Shown here: piece after piece, positions 45,040 through 55,454 of the stretch | Layout of the letters: each line of letters begins with the position of its first letter | Numbering within the stretch: position 1 is the first letter of the stretch | Source of the DNA: Sphingobacteriales bacterium JAD_PAG50586_3 | Lineage (GTDB): Bacteria; Bacteroidota; Bacteroidia; CAMBQF01 | DNA: 64,000 nucleotides | Direction of reading: 5' to 3' | Assembly: GCA_023213195.1 (NCBI GenBank) | Contig: CP096135.1 | Coordinates: 1,382,616 to 1,446,615 of the forward strand | The notes under the pieces: generated by a model | What the model saw: only the letters and a program-made list of their open reading frames with translations | Told to the model about the DNA's origin: nothing | Database searches by the model: none | Position numbers and translations under genes: made by a program

Positions 45040-46094
45040 ATGGCATATTCAACCCCGCGCAGGTTTGCGCTTATATTAGCTTTGTGGGTATCGGTAACGG
45101 TAGCCGTAGTTGTTACAATAACATCGTTTGTTGCAGCCGGAGAGGCTATATGGTGGGTCCCGGTAGCATCGTTAACTACCACATTTATATTAACTTATTT
45201 TATTGCCGCCTTTGCGGTAGAGCGTTTTATATATGATAAGATAAAGGTTATCTATAAGCTAATACACAGCCAAAAGGTTAAAAAGGAGGATAAAACAAAA
45301 CCTACTGTAGACCTTGACCGCGATATTATTGGCGAGGTTAACAACGAGGTTGCCGAGTGGGCCAATGAGAGGGATAAGGAGATTGAATACCTGCGCAACC
45401 TGGAGAATTACCGTAAGGAGTTTGTGGGCAACGTATCGCACGAGCTTAAAACCCCAATTTTCAATATCCAGGGGTATGTGCTTACGCTGTTAGATGGGGG
45501 CCTTGAAGACCCTACTATCAACCGTAATTACCTGCAACGTGCCGAGGCTAGTATAGAGCGCATGATTAACATTGTGCAGGATTTAGAGTCTATATCGCAA
45601 TTTGAGAGTGGACAGTTGATACTGGATATTGAGCGTACAGATATTGTGCGGGTAGCCAATGAGGTTATTAGCGCCTTAGAACTTAAAGCCAAGAAAAAGG
45701 TATTAAGCTGGTGCTTAAAGAAGAATACGATCCTATTTATGTAATGGCCGATGGCGACCGCATTAAACAGTTACTTACCAACCTGTTTGAGAACTCTATT
45801 AAATACGGTAAACCTAACGGACGCACCAAAATATCGTTCTTTGATATGGACGAAAATATTTTGGTAGAGGTAACCGATGATGGTATTGGCATTGAAGAGA
45901 AACACCTTTCTCGCCTGTTCGAGCGTTTTTACCGTGTAGACAAAAGCCGCAGCCGCGAGGCGGGTGGTACAGGCTTGGGTCTTTCTATTGTTAAGCACAT
46001 TATAGAAGCGCACAACCAAACCATTACCGTGCGCAGCACTCCCGGTGTAGGCTCTACCTTTGGCATTACACTTAAAAAAGCTAAGCCTAACTAA
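45040..46094 (+). CDS. PhoR-like sensor histidine kinase (frameshift)
   Basis: About 351 residues: two membrane helices (FALILALWVSVTVAVVVTI and VASLTTTFILTYFIAAF), a coiled-coil/HAMP-like linker, HisKA with FVGNVSHELKTPIFNIQGYV, and HATPase with NLFENSIKYG, DDGIGIEE, FERFYRVDKSRSR and GTGLGLSIVKHII. A missing A in the A5 run at 45694-45698 restores KAKKKGIKLVLKEEYDP. It forms a pair with the upstream regulator; the resemblance to PhoR/PhoB suggests phosphate sensing, which cannot be confirmed here. Confidence 0.9.
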
Positions 46095-46103
46095 GGCAAT
46101 TGG

Positions 46104-46718
46104 TTAATTCCCTTTCAGCATAAACGTAAAGCCCTGCACTTCGGTAGCAGCCATGGCAGCCAGTTTAACTGTCCAGGTACTGCTGTTGTACTTATAGTTC
46201 TCGTTGGGTAATGTATTGTCAGCTTGTGGCAGTGTATCAAAACCATCGTATACTGCATGTATAGTATCGGTAGGTGTAATGTAGGTTAGCTCATAGCAGG
46301 TAGATTGCTTAGCAGTTACATTAATACGCTCCCATTTTTTCTTTTTCTTTTCAGATGGTTTGGCATATGTATAGGGCCTTACTATTTCAGCATCAACCTT
46401 TTTTAGGTTACTGCTAAATTGCTTTACAAATGCCGATTGCAGGTTGACTACCGGCTGATAGGTATAACAATTATCTACCCTTACAAGAGATGTGTTGCCT
46501 TTGAGAATATAATACAGAAAAAACACCCGGTTTTCATCAATACTGCATTCGGCAGTAGGGGGTAGAGCGGCCCTGTTAATGGTAGTTTTATTGTATACAA
46601 TAAAGGTGTCAATGCCTTGCAGCTTTAATTCTGCAATGGTATTGTATAAGCCGATTTTATTTTGGGCATAAACAGCGCTACCTATAATAGTTAAGAAGAG
46701 TAGCAGCAACTTACGCAT
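46104..46718 (-). CDS. Small secreted protein of unknown function
   Basis: 204 residues with a signal peptide (KLLLLFLTIIGSAVYAQ). It has two beta-rich halves separated by a Lys-rich stretch (PSEKKKKKWERIN). Five nt downstream of the corrected end of the S41 protease gene and likely in its operon. Not recognised. Confidence 0.6.
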   Translation of the reverse strand: MRKLLLLFLTIIGSAVYAQNKIGLYNTIAELKLQGIDTFIVYNKTTINRAALPPTAECSIDENRVFFLYYILKGNTSLVRVDNCYTYQPVVNLQSAFVKQFSSNLKKVDAEIVRPYTYAKPSEKKKKKWERINVTAKQSTCYELTYITPTDTIHAVYDGFDTLPQADNTLPNENYKYNSSTWTVKLAAMAATEVQGFTFMLKGN

Positions 46719-46723
46719 AGGAA

Positions 46724-48335
46724 TTACTGACCTGTTGTGTAGGCAATTTTCATCTTATCAAAGGTGTCGTCTTTAATAAGTTCTAACGCTTTTTTATAGG
46801 TAGGATTAAGGTCGTTTAGTACCTTAGTAATAGGCTGTAGAGTTAAACAACACATTAGCAATTATGGCCTTAAACTGGGTTTTAATAGCCACAGCCGATG
46901 TTTTCATGTCTACATCGTTACGTGGTATGCCATCTTTCTCGCCCATGGTTGCCAAGGTATTCATCATAGCATCGTCTACCCTAAAGTTGCGTTTAAACTC
47001 ATCTATGGTAGGGTAGCGCAATTTTAAGTCGGCGCGGTTTTTATCTACGTAAATATTGGCAAAGTTGCGTATGGTTGTTTTGCTGTATAGCTTTTGCAGG
47101 TAGGGGGTATTGTAGCTGGTATCAATAGGTACAAAAAAGTCGGGCATAATGCCGCCACCACCATAAACAAGGCGTTTTCCATCAGTAAAAAACTTTAACG
47201 AGTCGTTAGCTACGTGGATACTATCAGGGTTGGTAAGTTCCCCATTTTTGTAGCGCGAACGTAAGTCTCTGTAATAAGCATCCACACCATCTTTATAGGA
47301 GCGCTGTATGCACCGGCCCGATGGGGTAAAATATTTAGCAGTAGTAATACGCATGGCCGATCCATCTGGTAATAAATAGGTGTTTTGCACCAGGCCTTTA
47401 CCAAAAGAGCGTCGACCTACTACCAAAGCACGGTCATGGTCTTGCACGCAACCGCCTACAATTTCGCTTGCCGATGCTGAACCTTCATCAATAAGTACAA
47501 TCAGTTTACCGTTTTCAAACATACCGCCAATTTTAGAGTTTGACTCTTGCTTGGGGCTATGCACACCTTCGGTATATACAATCATTTTGTCTTTGCCCAA
47601 AAACTCATCGCAAAGGTCAATAGCGGTTTGTAGGTAGCCTCCTGAGTTGCCTTGCAGGTCAAGGATAAGGTTTTTCATGCCCTTGCCTTTAAGGTCGCTA
47701 AGCCCATCGCGGAATTCCTTCATAGTTGATGCACCAAAACGGTTTATTTTAATGTAGCCCGTTTCAGAATCAATCATATACGTAGCATCCACACTCAGAA
47801 TGGGAATTTTATCGCGGATAATGTCAAACTCCAACAGGTTTTTCTCGCCCCTGCGCAGTATCGATATTTTAACGCTGGTGCCTTTTTGCCCACGCAGCTT
47901 TTTCATTACAAAAGCATCGGTAATGGTTTTGCCTGTCAGGTTAGTAGTATCAACCTTAATAATTTTATCGCCGGCGCGTATGCCCAGTTTTTCTGATGGC
48001 CCGTTGCTTACTGCTGATATTACGGTAATGGTATCTTCAATTACATTAAACATAACCCCAATGCCCTCAAAATTGCCCTGTAGGGGCTCGTTGGCATCTT
48101 TCATTTCTTTAGGGGTCATGTATACGGTATGCGGGTCTAGCTTTTTAAGCATGCCGCGTATGGCGTGTTCAGTTAGTGCCTCTTGGTTAACGGTGTCTAC
48201 ATAAGCACTTTGCAGGTAAAACAATGCCGTACTGAACTTTTCAGTGGTCTTATTGCGTACATTTGGCGTGGGTTGCGCAAATGCCAACGTGTTAAGCATT
48301 ATTGTAAGGACAAAAAGTGTAAAAAGTTTCTTCAT
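46724..48335 (-). CDS. S41 family C-terminal processing peptidase (frameshift)
   Basis: About 537 residues after correction. Signal peptide, PDZ domain (QGNFEGIGVMFNVIEDTIT, IRAGDKIIKVD), and the S41 core with Ser in DEGSASASEIVGG and Lys in RRSFGKGLVQ. The apparent end at TAA 46824 is caused by an extra base at ACTAAGG; after removing it the protein continues VLNDLNPTYKKALELIKDD to TAA at 46724. Periplasmic or outer-membrane associated; cleaves protein C-termini. Confidence 0.92.
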
Positions 48336-48426
48336 AAAAGCCTACGCACTAGTATTATACACCATATAAGGCGCATTTATACGGTTAAATTAGTAAAATT
48401 GTTCCGCATACATCATATTAAGTGTT

Positions 48427-49037
48427 ATGAAAATAAAATCGGCGAAGTTTGTAATATCAGCATCGGAGTGGCAAGGTTGCCCTAAACCCACTATACCTGA
48501 GTATGCTTTTGTGGGCAGGTCTAATGTGGGTAAGTCGTCGCTAATCAATATGATTACCGAGAAAAAAGACTTGGCTAAAACATCAGGCACCCCCGGTAAA
48601 ACACAGCTTATAAACCACTTTTTAATTAATGAAAATTGGTATTTGGTTGATTTACCCGGCTATGGCTTTGCTAAAGTTGCTAAAACAGTTCGCGATACTT
48701 TTGACGACCTGATGAAGGGCTACATAGCCAACCGTACCAACCTGATGTGTGTTTTTGTGTTGGTAGATAGCCGTCTTGAACCCCAAAAAAACGATCTTGA
48801 TTTTATAAACTGGTTGGGCGATAATAGTGTGCCCCTAGCTATTATTTTTACTAAAGCCGATAAGCAAAAGCCACAGCATACCCAAGCCAATGTTGAAGTT
48901 TTTAAGAATGTGCTATTGCAGTATTGGGAGGTTATGCCTACTTACTTTATTACTTCAGCCGAAAAAAAGAAGGTGCCGAAGAAGTGCTAGACTTTATTGA
49001 AGAAGCTAATAAGGGGTTTGAAAAGTTTATAATTTAA
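48427..49037 (+). CDS. engB: Ribosome biogenesis GTP-binding protein YihA/YsxC (frameshift)
   Basis: About 203 residues. Essential GTPase in large-subunit assembly. G1 FVGRSNVGKSSL, G3 LVDLPGYGFAKV and G4 TKADK are intact. An A7 run (48962-48968) is one base short; restoring it gives EKKEGAEEVLDFIEEANKGF and a stop at 49037, overlapping the end of the convergent topoisomerase gene by 4 nt. Confidence 0.93.
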
Positions 49038-50095
49038 CTACACTCCGCCTTTATAAACTCACCAATCAAGCGTTCTTCTGCTTCTAATAGCTCAGTAGTG
49101 TTGCTACTGCCACGTAGCTTTTTAAGGCGGCCCACATATTGGTCAAACTTGCCATCTTCATAACGGCTAAGTAGGGTAGGGTGCACATAATATTTTTTAC
49201 ACACCGTCCGTGTGTTGCCCAGCTTACTCGCCACAAAATCTAATGTTTCTACTATGTTGCGCTTGGCTTCTGTTTCTGATGCATAGGGCAGTAACTCTGC
49301 CAACCTTGCTGCCGCTGTAACGGTACCCCACCAGGTGCGAAAATCCTTCGCGGTAAAGTCCTTACCGGATATACTTTTTAAATACGCATTCACATCGCCC
49401 GACTCCAAACTATGGCGGTTGCCATCTTTATCGTAGTATTGAAACAATTCCTGTCCCGGAATATCCTGTAGCTTTTTCATCAGCTTACTTAGGCGGGCAT
49501 GGGTTAAGGTTATTTCCTGAAACACACCTTTTTTGCCTACAAAAGCTACCTTCATGGTATTGCCCGATACTTTCAGGTGCCTGTCTCGTAGGCTGGTTAA
49601 ACCAAACGAGCCATACAATTTGGCGTATTCAGAATTGCCCACCCGTATATATGTTTTATCAATAACGCTAACAGCAATAGCCAATACTTTTTCTTTGGTT
49701 AGTTCTTTTATCCGTAAATCTTTTTCTACTTGCTCGCGGATAAGTGGTAATGCTTTGGCAAAATCGGCCATGCGGTTGTGCTTACGCTCGTTCCGTGCTT
49801 CAGACCATAGTTTGTGGTATTTGTATTGCTTGCGGCCTGCAACATCTATACCTGTAACTTGCAAATGGCCGTTGGGTTTGGGGCATATCCATACGCTTGT
49901 CCATGCCGGGGGAATAACTAACGAGCGGATACGTTTTATCTCCTCTTCATCGGTAATTTTATTGCCTGCTTTGTCAAGATATATAAAGCTGTCGCCTTTC
50001 TTCTCCCGTGTGTAGCCCGGTTTTTTGTCGGTTACATAGGCCAACTTCATCGCCTTTACTTCTTGCAATAATCCATCTAATGCTTCCGCTGTCAT
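49034..50095 (-). CDS. DNA topoisomerase IB (poxvirus-like)
   Basis: 353 residues. Relaxes supercoils through a 3'-phosphotyrosyl intermediate. N-terminal domain with IPPAWTSVWICP, GHLQVTGIDVAGRKQYKYH; catalytic domain with YIRVGNSEYA, HARLSKLMKKL, KDFRTWWGT and the nucleophilic Tyr in CKKYYVHPTLL. Length and blocks match bacterial type IB enzymes. Stand-alone gene with no repair partners adjacent. Confidence 0.92.
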   Translation of the reverse strand: MTAEALDGLLQEVKAMKLAYVTDKKPGYTREKKGDSFIYLDKAGNKITDEEEIKRIRSLVIPPAWTSVWICPKPNGHLQVTGIDVAGRKQYKYHKLWSEARNERKHNRMADFAKALPLIREQVEKDLRIKELTKEKVLAIAVSVIDKTYIRVGNSEYAKLYGSFGLTSLRDRHLKVSGNTMKVAFVGKKGVFQEITLTHARLSKLMKKLQDIPGQELFQYYDKDGNRHSLESGDVNAYLKSISGKDFTAKDFRTWWGTVTAAARLAELLPYASETEAKRNIVETLDFVASKLGNTRTVCKKYYVHPTLLSRYEDGKFDQYVGRLKKLRGSSNTTELLEAEERLIGEFIKAECS

Positions 50096-50166
50096 GGTTG
50101 GTTGTTTAAGTAATTGATTAATTAATCACCTAACTAACCATAATAAAATTGAAAAGGTTTGATTGC

Positions 50167-51423
50167 TTAATACACGGCTGCCGTATTAGTAAAAGCCGGA
50201 GCGTTTTCATTTTCTCCCAGCTCATAATTAAGCACCGCATCGTGCAGTATTACTGATGTATTTGCGCCATAGGTATTGGTAATCTTCTGTAAATTTTTAA
50301 GGCTGATAACTCCGCTTATATACCCCTGCTCGTTATTTAAGTACGACTCTTCTATACTATCAAAATATGTAGTAAGTACCAGTGCTTCTTCTTTTTTGTG
50401 GCGAAGAAAAACGTTCAGTAGGACATTATTATCTAATTCAAGCCCCTGCTGTTGTTGTAGTTTTTTATACTCATATTTATAATCATAGCTAAGGGCTGAA
50501 ATATCTGATATTACTGCCGATGCAGTGGGGTAGGCCCCTGCTCCCTTGCCAACAAAAAACTGCGTATCGGCAAAGCAGGTTTTGGTTATAACGCCATTAA
50601 AAACATCATCTACCTGGTATAGCTTGTTTGTGTTGCTTACAAACTTTGGCAATACAAAAGCGGCTACTTTATTGTCGGCAGTTTTAAATGCCTGCGCTAC
50701 CAGCTTAATCTTTAAGCCTTTTTCTTTAGCATATTTTAATTCCAGTTCGCCAATATTATCAATACCATAGTTAAAGATATCAGCAGGTATGGTTTTAATG
50801 CCAAAGGCGTGGGCCAGTAAAATTTGCAGTTTATATTTAGCATCAAAACCCCCGGTGTCTAATATTGGGTTACTTTCTGCATAGCCTTTCTCCTGGGCCT
50901 GTTGCAAGGCATTAGCATACGATAAATTTTCTGCAAATGTTTTGGTAAGTATGTAGTTGGTAGAGCCATTTACAATGCCCTCTACAGATTCTAACAGGTC
51001 GTTGTCATAATACTCCTCAAGATTGCGGATAATAGGGATGCTGGCGCAACAGGCAGCCTCGTAAAGTAAAGGCACGCCATACTGCTGCTGCAATAGCAGC
51101 AATTCTTCAAAGTGTTCGGCAATCATTTTTTTGTTGGCGGAAACAACAGCCTTTCCGCTTTTTATAGCAGCGGTAACTATTTCAAATGCAGCATCTGCAT
51201 CATCAATTAATTCTACTACTACGTTAATGTCTTCATTCAATAGAATATCGTCTTTGTCAAACGTAAAATTGTCGGCGCTAATGGGGCGTTGTTTGCCTTT
51301 GTTTTTAACGCATATTTTGCTTATTTGCGCGTTAAGGCTGGGTGTTTTGTGCAACACTTCGTACAAGCCATAGCCTACACAGCCAAAGCCAAACAGGCCT
51401 ATGTTTAAATTTTTCCTTTCCAT
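50167..51423 (-). CDS. hom: Homoserine dehydrogenase
   Basis: 418 residues. Reduces aspartate semialdehyde to homoserine for threonine and methionine. Rossmann start LNIGLFGFGCVGYGLYEVL, KAVVSANKKMIAEHF, VNGSTNYILTKTF, and GFDAKYKLQILLAHAFG with the catalytic Lys/Asp region. The C-terminal part is not a clear ACT domain. 12 nt downstream of the trans-sulfuration gene, both behind a SAM-I riboswitch, so this copy probably serves methionine synthesis. Confidence 0.92.
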   Translation of the reverse strand: MERKNLNIGLFGFGCVGYGLYEVLHKTPSLNAQISKICVKNKGKQRPISADNFTFDKDDILLNEDINVVVELIDDADAAFEIVTAAIKSGKAVVSANKKMIAEHFEELLLLQQQYGVPLLYEAACCASIPIIRNLEEYYDNDLLESVEGIVNGSTNYILTKTFAENLSYANALQQAQEKGYAESNPILDTGGFDAKYKLQILLAHAFGIKTIPADIFNYGIDNIGELELKYAKEKGLKIKLVAQAFKTADNKVAAFVLPKFVSNTNKLYQVDDVFNGVITKTCFADTQFFVGKGAGAYPTASAVISDISALSYDYKYEYKKLQQQQGLELDNNVLLNVFLRHKKEEALVLTTYFDSIEESYLNNEQGYISGVISLKNLQKITNTYGANTSVILHDAVLNYELGENENAPAFTNTAAVY

Positions 51424-51435
51424 GTTTTCTAATTT

Positions 51436-52617
51436 TTAAGCTGTAAATACCTGTTGTTTTGCGTTGTGATTTTTGGTTGCCAGTTCTATGGCTTGTTGCA
51501 GGTCGGCAATCAGGTCTTCAACATCTTCAATACCTACGGAAAGGCGTATTAAACTATCTGTAACACCGGCTGCATAGCGCTTTTCTACGGGTATTGATTT
51601 GTGTGTCATTTCGCAGGGCAGGCATAGTAAACTCTTAACGCCGCCAAGGCTCTCGGCTAGTTTAAAAAGTTTGGTATTACTAACAATATCGGTTGCAAGT
51701 TGCTTGTCGTCAATCTTTAAATCAAATGTAACTACACCTCCAAAGTATTTAAGCTGCTCAGCTGCAATAGCATGGTTTTTATGTGTTGGCAAGCCCGGGT
51801 AATACACATTTTTAATTAAGGGTTGTGTAGTTAAAAACTCGGCAATGGCTTGTGCGTTTTCGCTATGTTGTTTTATCCGCAGGCTAAGTGTTTCTATACC
51901 GCGGATAACAAGCCAGCTATCAAAAGGTGCCAGTATTGCGCCCGATGCGTTTTGGATGAATTTTATTTTTTCGCCTAATTCGGGCGTAGCGGTAACTACT
52001 AATCCGGCAATTAAATCGCTATGGCCGGCAAGGTATTTTGTAGCGCTGTGTACCACAATATCGGCACCATAGTTTATGGGCTTTTGTGCTGCCGGCGATG
52101 CAAATGTGTTATCTACACAAAGCAGTACATTACTTGCCTTGGCTATTTTACCAATGGCTTCAATATCTGATATTTTTAGTGTTGGGTTGGTTGGCGACTC
52201 TATCCAAATCAGCTTGGTTTTTGGCGTTATTGCATTCAGCACATTTTCAGCATCGGTAGTATCTACGTAGGTTACAGTTATACCAAACTTCTCATAAACA
52301 TGGGTAAACAGCCTAAAGGCGCCTCCGTAGATATCGTCAACAGCTACTATCTCATCGCCGGCCTGCAATAGTTTTATAACCGCATCAATAGCAGCCAAAC
52401 CGCTGGCAAAGGCATATCCGTTGGTGCCATTTTCCAGTTTGGCAATAAGGTCTTCTAATGCCTTGCGTGTGGGGTTGTTGCTACGGGCATAGTCGTATCC
52501 TTTGTTTACTCCGGGTGCGTCTTGAACGTAGGTTGATGTTTGGTAGATTGGTACCGATATGGCACCTGTTAATTCATCAACCGGAATGCTGTGTAGGATT
52601 GTTGTTTGCTCGCTCAT
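51436..52617 (-). CDS. metB: Cys/Met metabolism PLP enzyme (cystathionine gamma-synthase type)
   Basis: About 393 residues. Family blocks are PIYQTSTYVQDAPG, YDYARSNNPTRKALE, FASGLAAIDAV, VDDIYGG, WIESPTNPT, CVDNTFASPAAQKP, PLP-Lys in VVHSATKYLAGHSD, and RLSVGIEDVEDLI. Cystathionine gamma-synthase, O-acetylhomoserine sulfhydrylase and gamma-lyase are hard to separate by eye; the riboswitch and the linked hom favour a biosynthetic role, so the symbol is tentative. The start MSEQTTILH was chosen; the longer reading adds no conserved residues. Confidence 0.85.
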   Translation of the reverse strand: MSEQTTILHSIPVDELTGAISVPIYQTSTYVQDAPGVNKGYDYARSNNPTRKALEDLIAKLENGTNGYAFASGLAAIDAVIKLLQAGDEIVAVDDIYGGAFRLFTHVYEKFGITVTYVDTTDAENVLNAITPKTKLIWIESPTNPTLKISDIEAIGKIAKASNVLLCVDNTFASPAAQKPINYGADIVVHSATKYLAGHSDLIAGLVVTATPELGEKIKFIQNASGAILAPFDSWLVIRGIETLSLRIKQHSENAQAIAEFLTTQPLIKNVYYPGLPTHKNHAIAAEQLKYFGGVVTFDLKIDDKQLATDIVSNTKLFKLAESLGGVKSLLCLPCEMTHKSIPVEKRYAAGVTDSLIRLSVGIEDVEDLIADLQQAIELATKNHNAKQQVFTA

Positions 52618-52702
52618 TGTTTTGTAAAATTTAAGTGTTCGACATTTTTTTCGTTCATGCCGAACGCTTACCAAAACACACTTGTAGAAAGAGCCTTAAA
52701 AC

Positions 52703-52737
52703 AAAAAAGCTCTTCCGACAGGGTCAGAAGAGCTTTT
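52703..52737 (-). terminator. Riboswitch-controlled terminator in the metB leader
   Basis: On the minus strand AAAAGCTCTTC pairs with GAAGAGCTTTT (plus positions 52727-52737 and 52705-52715), followed by T6. It lies between the SAM-I aptamer and the metB start, the position of an expression platform. Confidence 0.85.
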
Positions 52738-52770
52738 AATATGTTAAATTATTAATTGCTGTAATCTGAA

Positions 52771-52876
52771 CTTATCTATCCCCGGTTGGGGCAGGATGTG
52801 GCACCTTTTTTACGCCTAAGCGTAACTAGGTTGTCAAGACATCATCGGGCCATTTCCCTCCGTCTTTCTTGATAAG
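52771..52876 (-). ncRNA. SAM-I (S-box) riboswitch
   Basis: On the minus strand the P1 helix CTTATC (52871-52876) / GATAAG (52771-52776) encloses the S-box core: TCAAGAAAGACGGAGGGA, TGGCCCGATGA, TGACAACC, then GGTGCCACATCCTGCCC and GGGGATAGATAAG. These match the SAM-I consensus in order. SAM binding should favour the downstream terminator and shut off metB-hom when methionine/SAM is plentiful. Confidence 0.95.
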
Positions 52877-52897
52877 AATTCGTCAAAGAACTTGCTG

Positions 52898-52905
52898 CAA
52901 AGTTA
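52898..52905 (-). promoter_or_regulatory. -7 promoter box of the riboswitch transcript
   Basis: TAACTTTG on the minus strand, 21 nt before the aptamer P1 5' strand; a TTTG about 21 nt further upstream could be the -33 element. Confidence 0.55.
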
Positions 52906-52978
52906 AAGCTAGAAAAATCAAACTACCAAATAAATTTTTAATAAATTTTACTTTTGGCTGATTTTAAAGGGTTGTAGC

Positions 52979-53656
52979 TTACTCGGAAAACACCTTGTCG
53001 TCAATATTTTTGTTTACCACATAGTTGGTAAAGGTAAATTTAACGTTGCCTGTGCCTTTGTTTTTGTTGTCGGCAGCCTTGGTTTTAGAGTTTATATCAA
53101 CAGCCACCGCTTTAGGCACTTTAAATTTAGCTACATCAAATGTAAGTTCCATTTTATCGGGCAATGCATTTTTTGCCATAGTGCCATAGGTGTAGTTGGT
53201 AACAAGTGTACCATTGGCTTGGGTAGTAATTTCTGACTTTAATACCAGCTTATTTACAGGGTCTATCCAAAATTTGCCCACAATAAAGTCGGCCTGCTTT
53301 TTAGGCAAAACATTTATCACCGTAGTTTTTACATTGCTTACTGTTTCGTCGGCCATTTTTACGGCAACATAGCTGTTGCTATCGCTAAGCAGCAATATAG
53401 CTTCGTAAGGATTTTGTTTAGGAAGAAATATGATGCCCTTTGTTTTAATCCTGAACTTTTTGGGTGCCTTGTAAAATACATTTCCATTAATTGGGTCAAC
53501 CTTTACGCCGGGTATATCAAACACTAAATTTAGCCCTGCACTGTAGGTTTTAACGGTAGAAAATTTTTTATTTACTTCCTGCAAAAGCCCGCTGGGGCTT
53601 TGCCCAAATGCAGGTAGTAGTATTACTATAAAACATACTATCAGTAAGTTTCTCAT
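52979..53656 (-). CDS. LolA-like outer-membrane lipoprotein carrier family protein
   Basis: 225 residues with a signal peptide (NLLIVCFIVILLPAFGQ) and the LolA/LolB-like beta pattern: VKTYSAGLNLVFDIPG, VFYKAPKKFRIKTKG, KFWIDPVNKLVLKSEI and MELTFDVAKFKV. It probably binds lipids or lipoproteins in the periplasm. It is encoded 5 nt after an ABC-2 permease gene and likely in its operon. Confidence 0.7.
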   Translation of the reverse strand: MRNLLIVCFIVILLPAFGQSPSGLLQEVNKKFSTVKTYSAGLNLVFDIPGVKVDPINGNVFYKAPKKFRIKTKGIIFLPKQNPYEAILLLSDSNSYVAVKMADETVSNVKTTVINVLPKKQADFIVGKFWIDPVNKLVLKSEITTQANGTLVTNYTYGTMAKNALPDKMELTFDVAKFKVPKAVAVDINSKTKAADNKNKGTGNVKFTFTNYVVNKNIDDKVFSE

Positions 53657-53661
53657 ATCGG

Positions 53662-54505
53662 TTAATTCTGTATATCTGTTCTGGTAAATTTATAATGGGC
53701 TATGCCTAAAAACAGCCCTATGTGGCCCATCAAAACGGCAATAGATTGTACTACCATTTCTTTGGGTACGGGATTGTCAAATAAGTTGCGCCATATTACC
53801 ATATGGGTGGTAAATAAAAAGGGTTTTATCTTATCAAACAAGGGCACCTCCATAGTGCCAATAATAGTAAAGAGCACTATTACACTCATAGCCATTATTA
53901 TAGGCCCTATAGAGTTATCGGTAAAGCACGATAGCATTAGCGAGAATGATGCTACAAGCAGCAGACTTACAAAGGCTACACCAAACGCGCTAATAAAACG
54001 CCATATTACATCGCTTTCCCTAAGTATAACCAGCTCATCTGTTTTAAGTACCGTTAAATCGCCGGTGCCAAAAAACAGCAAGCCGCCGCCCAGTGCCAGT
54101 AAACCCAGCCAAAATAGCAAAGCAAAAACGTAAATGCCACCGGCTAAAATTTTGCTCCACAGTATTTCCCCGCGCGATACAGGGCGTGTTGCTAATAGCC
54201 TTATTGTTCCCGATGCCATTTCGCCACTTATCAAATCGCCGGTAACAAGGGCAACCAATAGGGGCATTTGTATAATTAATGTTTGCAATATGATAAAACA
54301 TACTCAGGCTGCCGTTTAATATTTCGCCCTGTATGGTAACGGTTTGCTCCAGCGCCTGAAATATAAAGCCTATGTAATTTTTTCCATCAACATACAATGC
54401 AAATTCTATAAGCATTATAATGGTTGTAATAGCTAAAAAACCTATGTAACTACGCGGCTTTGCCAGTATTTTATATAATTCGTTAAGCGTAAGTTTTACC
54501 AGCAT
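53662..54505 (-). CDS. ABC-2 type transporter permease (frameshift)
   Basis: About 281 residues with roughly six membrane helices. Start KLTLNELYKILAKPRSYIGFL; after the shift LLVALVTGDLISGEMASGTIRLLATRPVSR is the characteristic NosY/ABC-2 segment. One T too many in TTTT (plus A4 at 54295-54298) breaks the frame; removing it gives SMFIILQTLIIQMPL. Works with the ATPase encoded upstream. Substrate unknown. Confidence 0.83.
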
Positions 54506-54525
54506 AGCTTATTTATGGGTTATTT

Positions 54526-55416
54526 TTAAAAAATAATCTTCCAGCCTTTTTTATAGTCTAACGCGTAAAAGGCAATACCCTTATCATTTAACCAACTTAC
54601 TAAATGCGGAATTTCTTGCTTAGCCAGTTTTAGCGCAGCTACGTTATGCTCTATTCCGGTTAATGCGGCTACAAAACCAGATTGACCAATTTCAGTATTA
54701 AACTTTTCAGTATCGGCCAGCTCTACATAAACAACAACATCATCATCGCCCAAAAGGCTGTTTACCTTGCCTTGTGCAACTGCTTTGCCGTTGTTTATTA
54801 TAACCATACTATCGGCTATCAGTTGTATTTCTGATAATATGTGCGATGAAAGCACTACTGTTTTGCCCTCGTTTTTCAGTTTTAAAATCAACTCGCGAAG
54901 TTCTATTATACCTTGCGGGTCTAAGCCTGTTGTAGGCTCGTCAAGTATAATAAGTTTAGGGTTGTGTAGCAATGCTTGTGCAAGGCCCAGCCGCTGTTTC
55001 ATACCGTGGCTGTATGTTTTTACTTTATCATTTTCGCGTCCGCTAAGGCCCACTTGTTGTATTACTTCCTGTATTCTTTTTGCACCAATATTTTGGTTAT
55101 ACATTTTAGATAATAACCAAAGATTTTGCTTTGCACTTAGGTACAGGTAAAAGTCGGGTTTTTCAATTATAGAGCCTGTTTCAGCAAGAATATCATTCCT
55201 GCTTTTATCAAGGCTTTTGCCCATAATTTCTATACTGCCTGCGGTGGGTTTTATTAGCGATAAAAGCATGCGAAGCGTAGTGCTTTTGCCGGCGCCATTG
55301 GGGCCTAAAAAACCATAAATATCCCCTTCATCAATAGTTAAGGATATTCCGTCTACAGCTTTAAATGTGCCGTACTGCTTATAAACACTGTCAATATTAA
55401 CAATAGGTTGTGCCAT
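54526..55416 (-). CDS. ABC transporter ATP-binding protein (ABC-2/NosF type)
   Basis: About 296 residues. Walker A GPNGAGKST, Q-loop region TGSIIEKPDF, signature YSHGMKQRLGLAQ, Walker B LIILDEPTTGLDP and the H-loop in VVLSSHILSE are all present. A C-terminal extension of about 80 residues is typical of NosF/DrrA-like proteins. The start is MAQPIVNI at 55416. Paired with the permease downstream; ABC-2 pairs often export lipids, drugs or polysaccharides. Confidence 0.93.
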   Translation of the reverse strand: MAQPIVNIDSVYKQYGTFKAVDGISLTIDEGDIYGFLGPNGAGKSTTLRMLLSLIKPTAGSIEIMGKSLDKSRNDILAETGSIIEKPDFYLYLSAKQNLWLLSKMYNQNIGAKRIQEVIQQVGLSGRENDKVKTYSHGMKQRLGLAQALLHNPKLIILDEPTTGLDPQGIIELRELILKLKNEGKTVVLSSHILSEIQLIADSMVIINNGKAVAQGKVNSLLGDDDVVVYVELADTEKFNTEIGQSGFVAALTGIEHNVAALKLAKQEIPHLVSWLNDKGIAFYALDYKKGWKIIF

Positions 55417-55454
55417 TGCATACACAACATATCAATAAATTAAATGTTTAGCAC

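Noticed and set aside
44349..46094. Programmed ribosomal frameshifting in the two-component genes and other split genes
   Set aside because: The shifts are too many, occur in unrelated genes, go in both directions and mostly lie in homopolymers without conserved slippery-site context. Consensus error explains them better.
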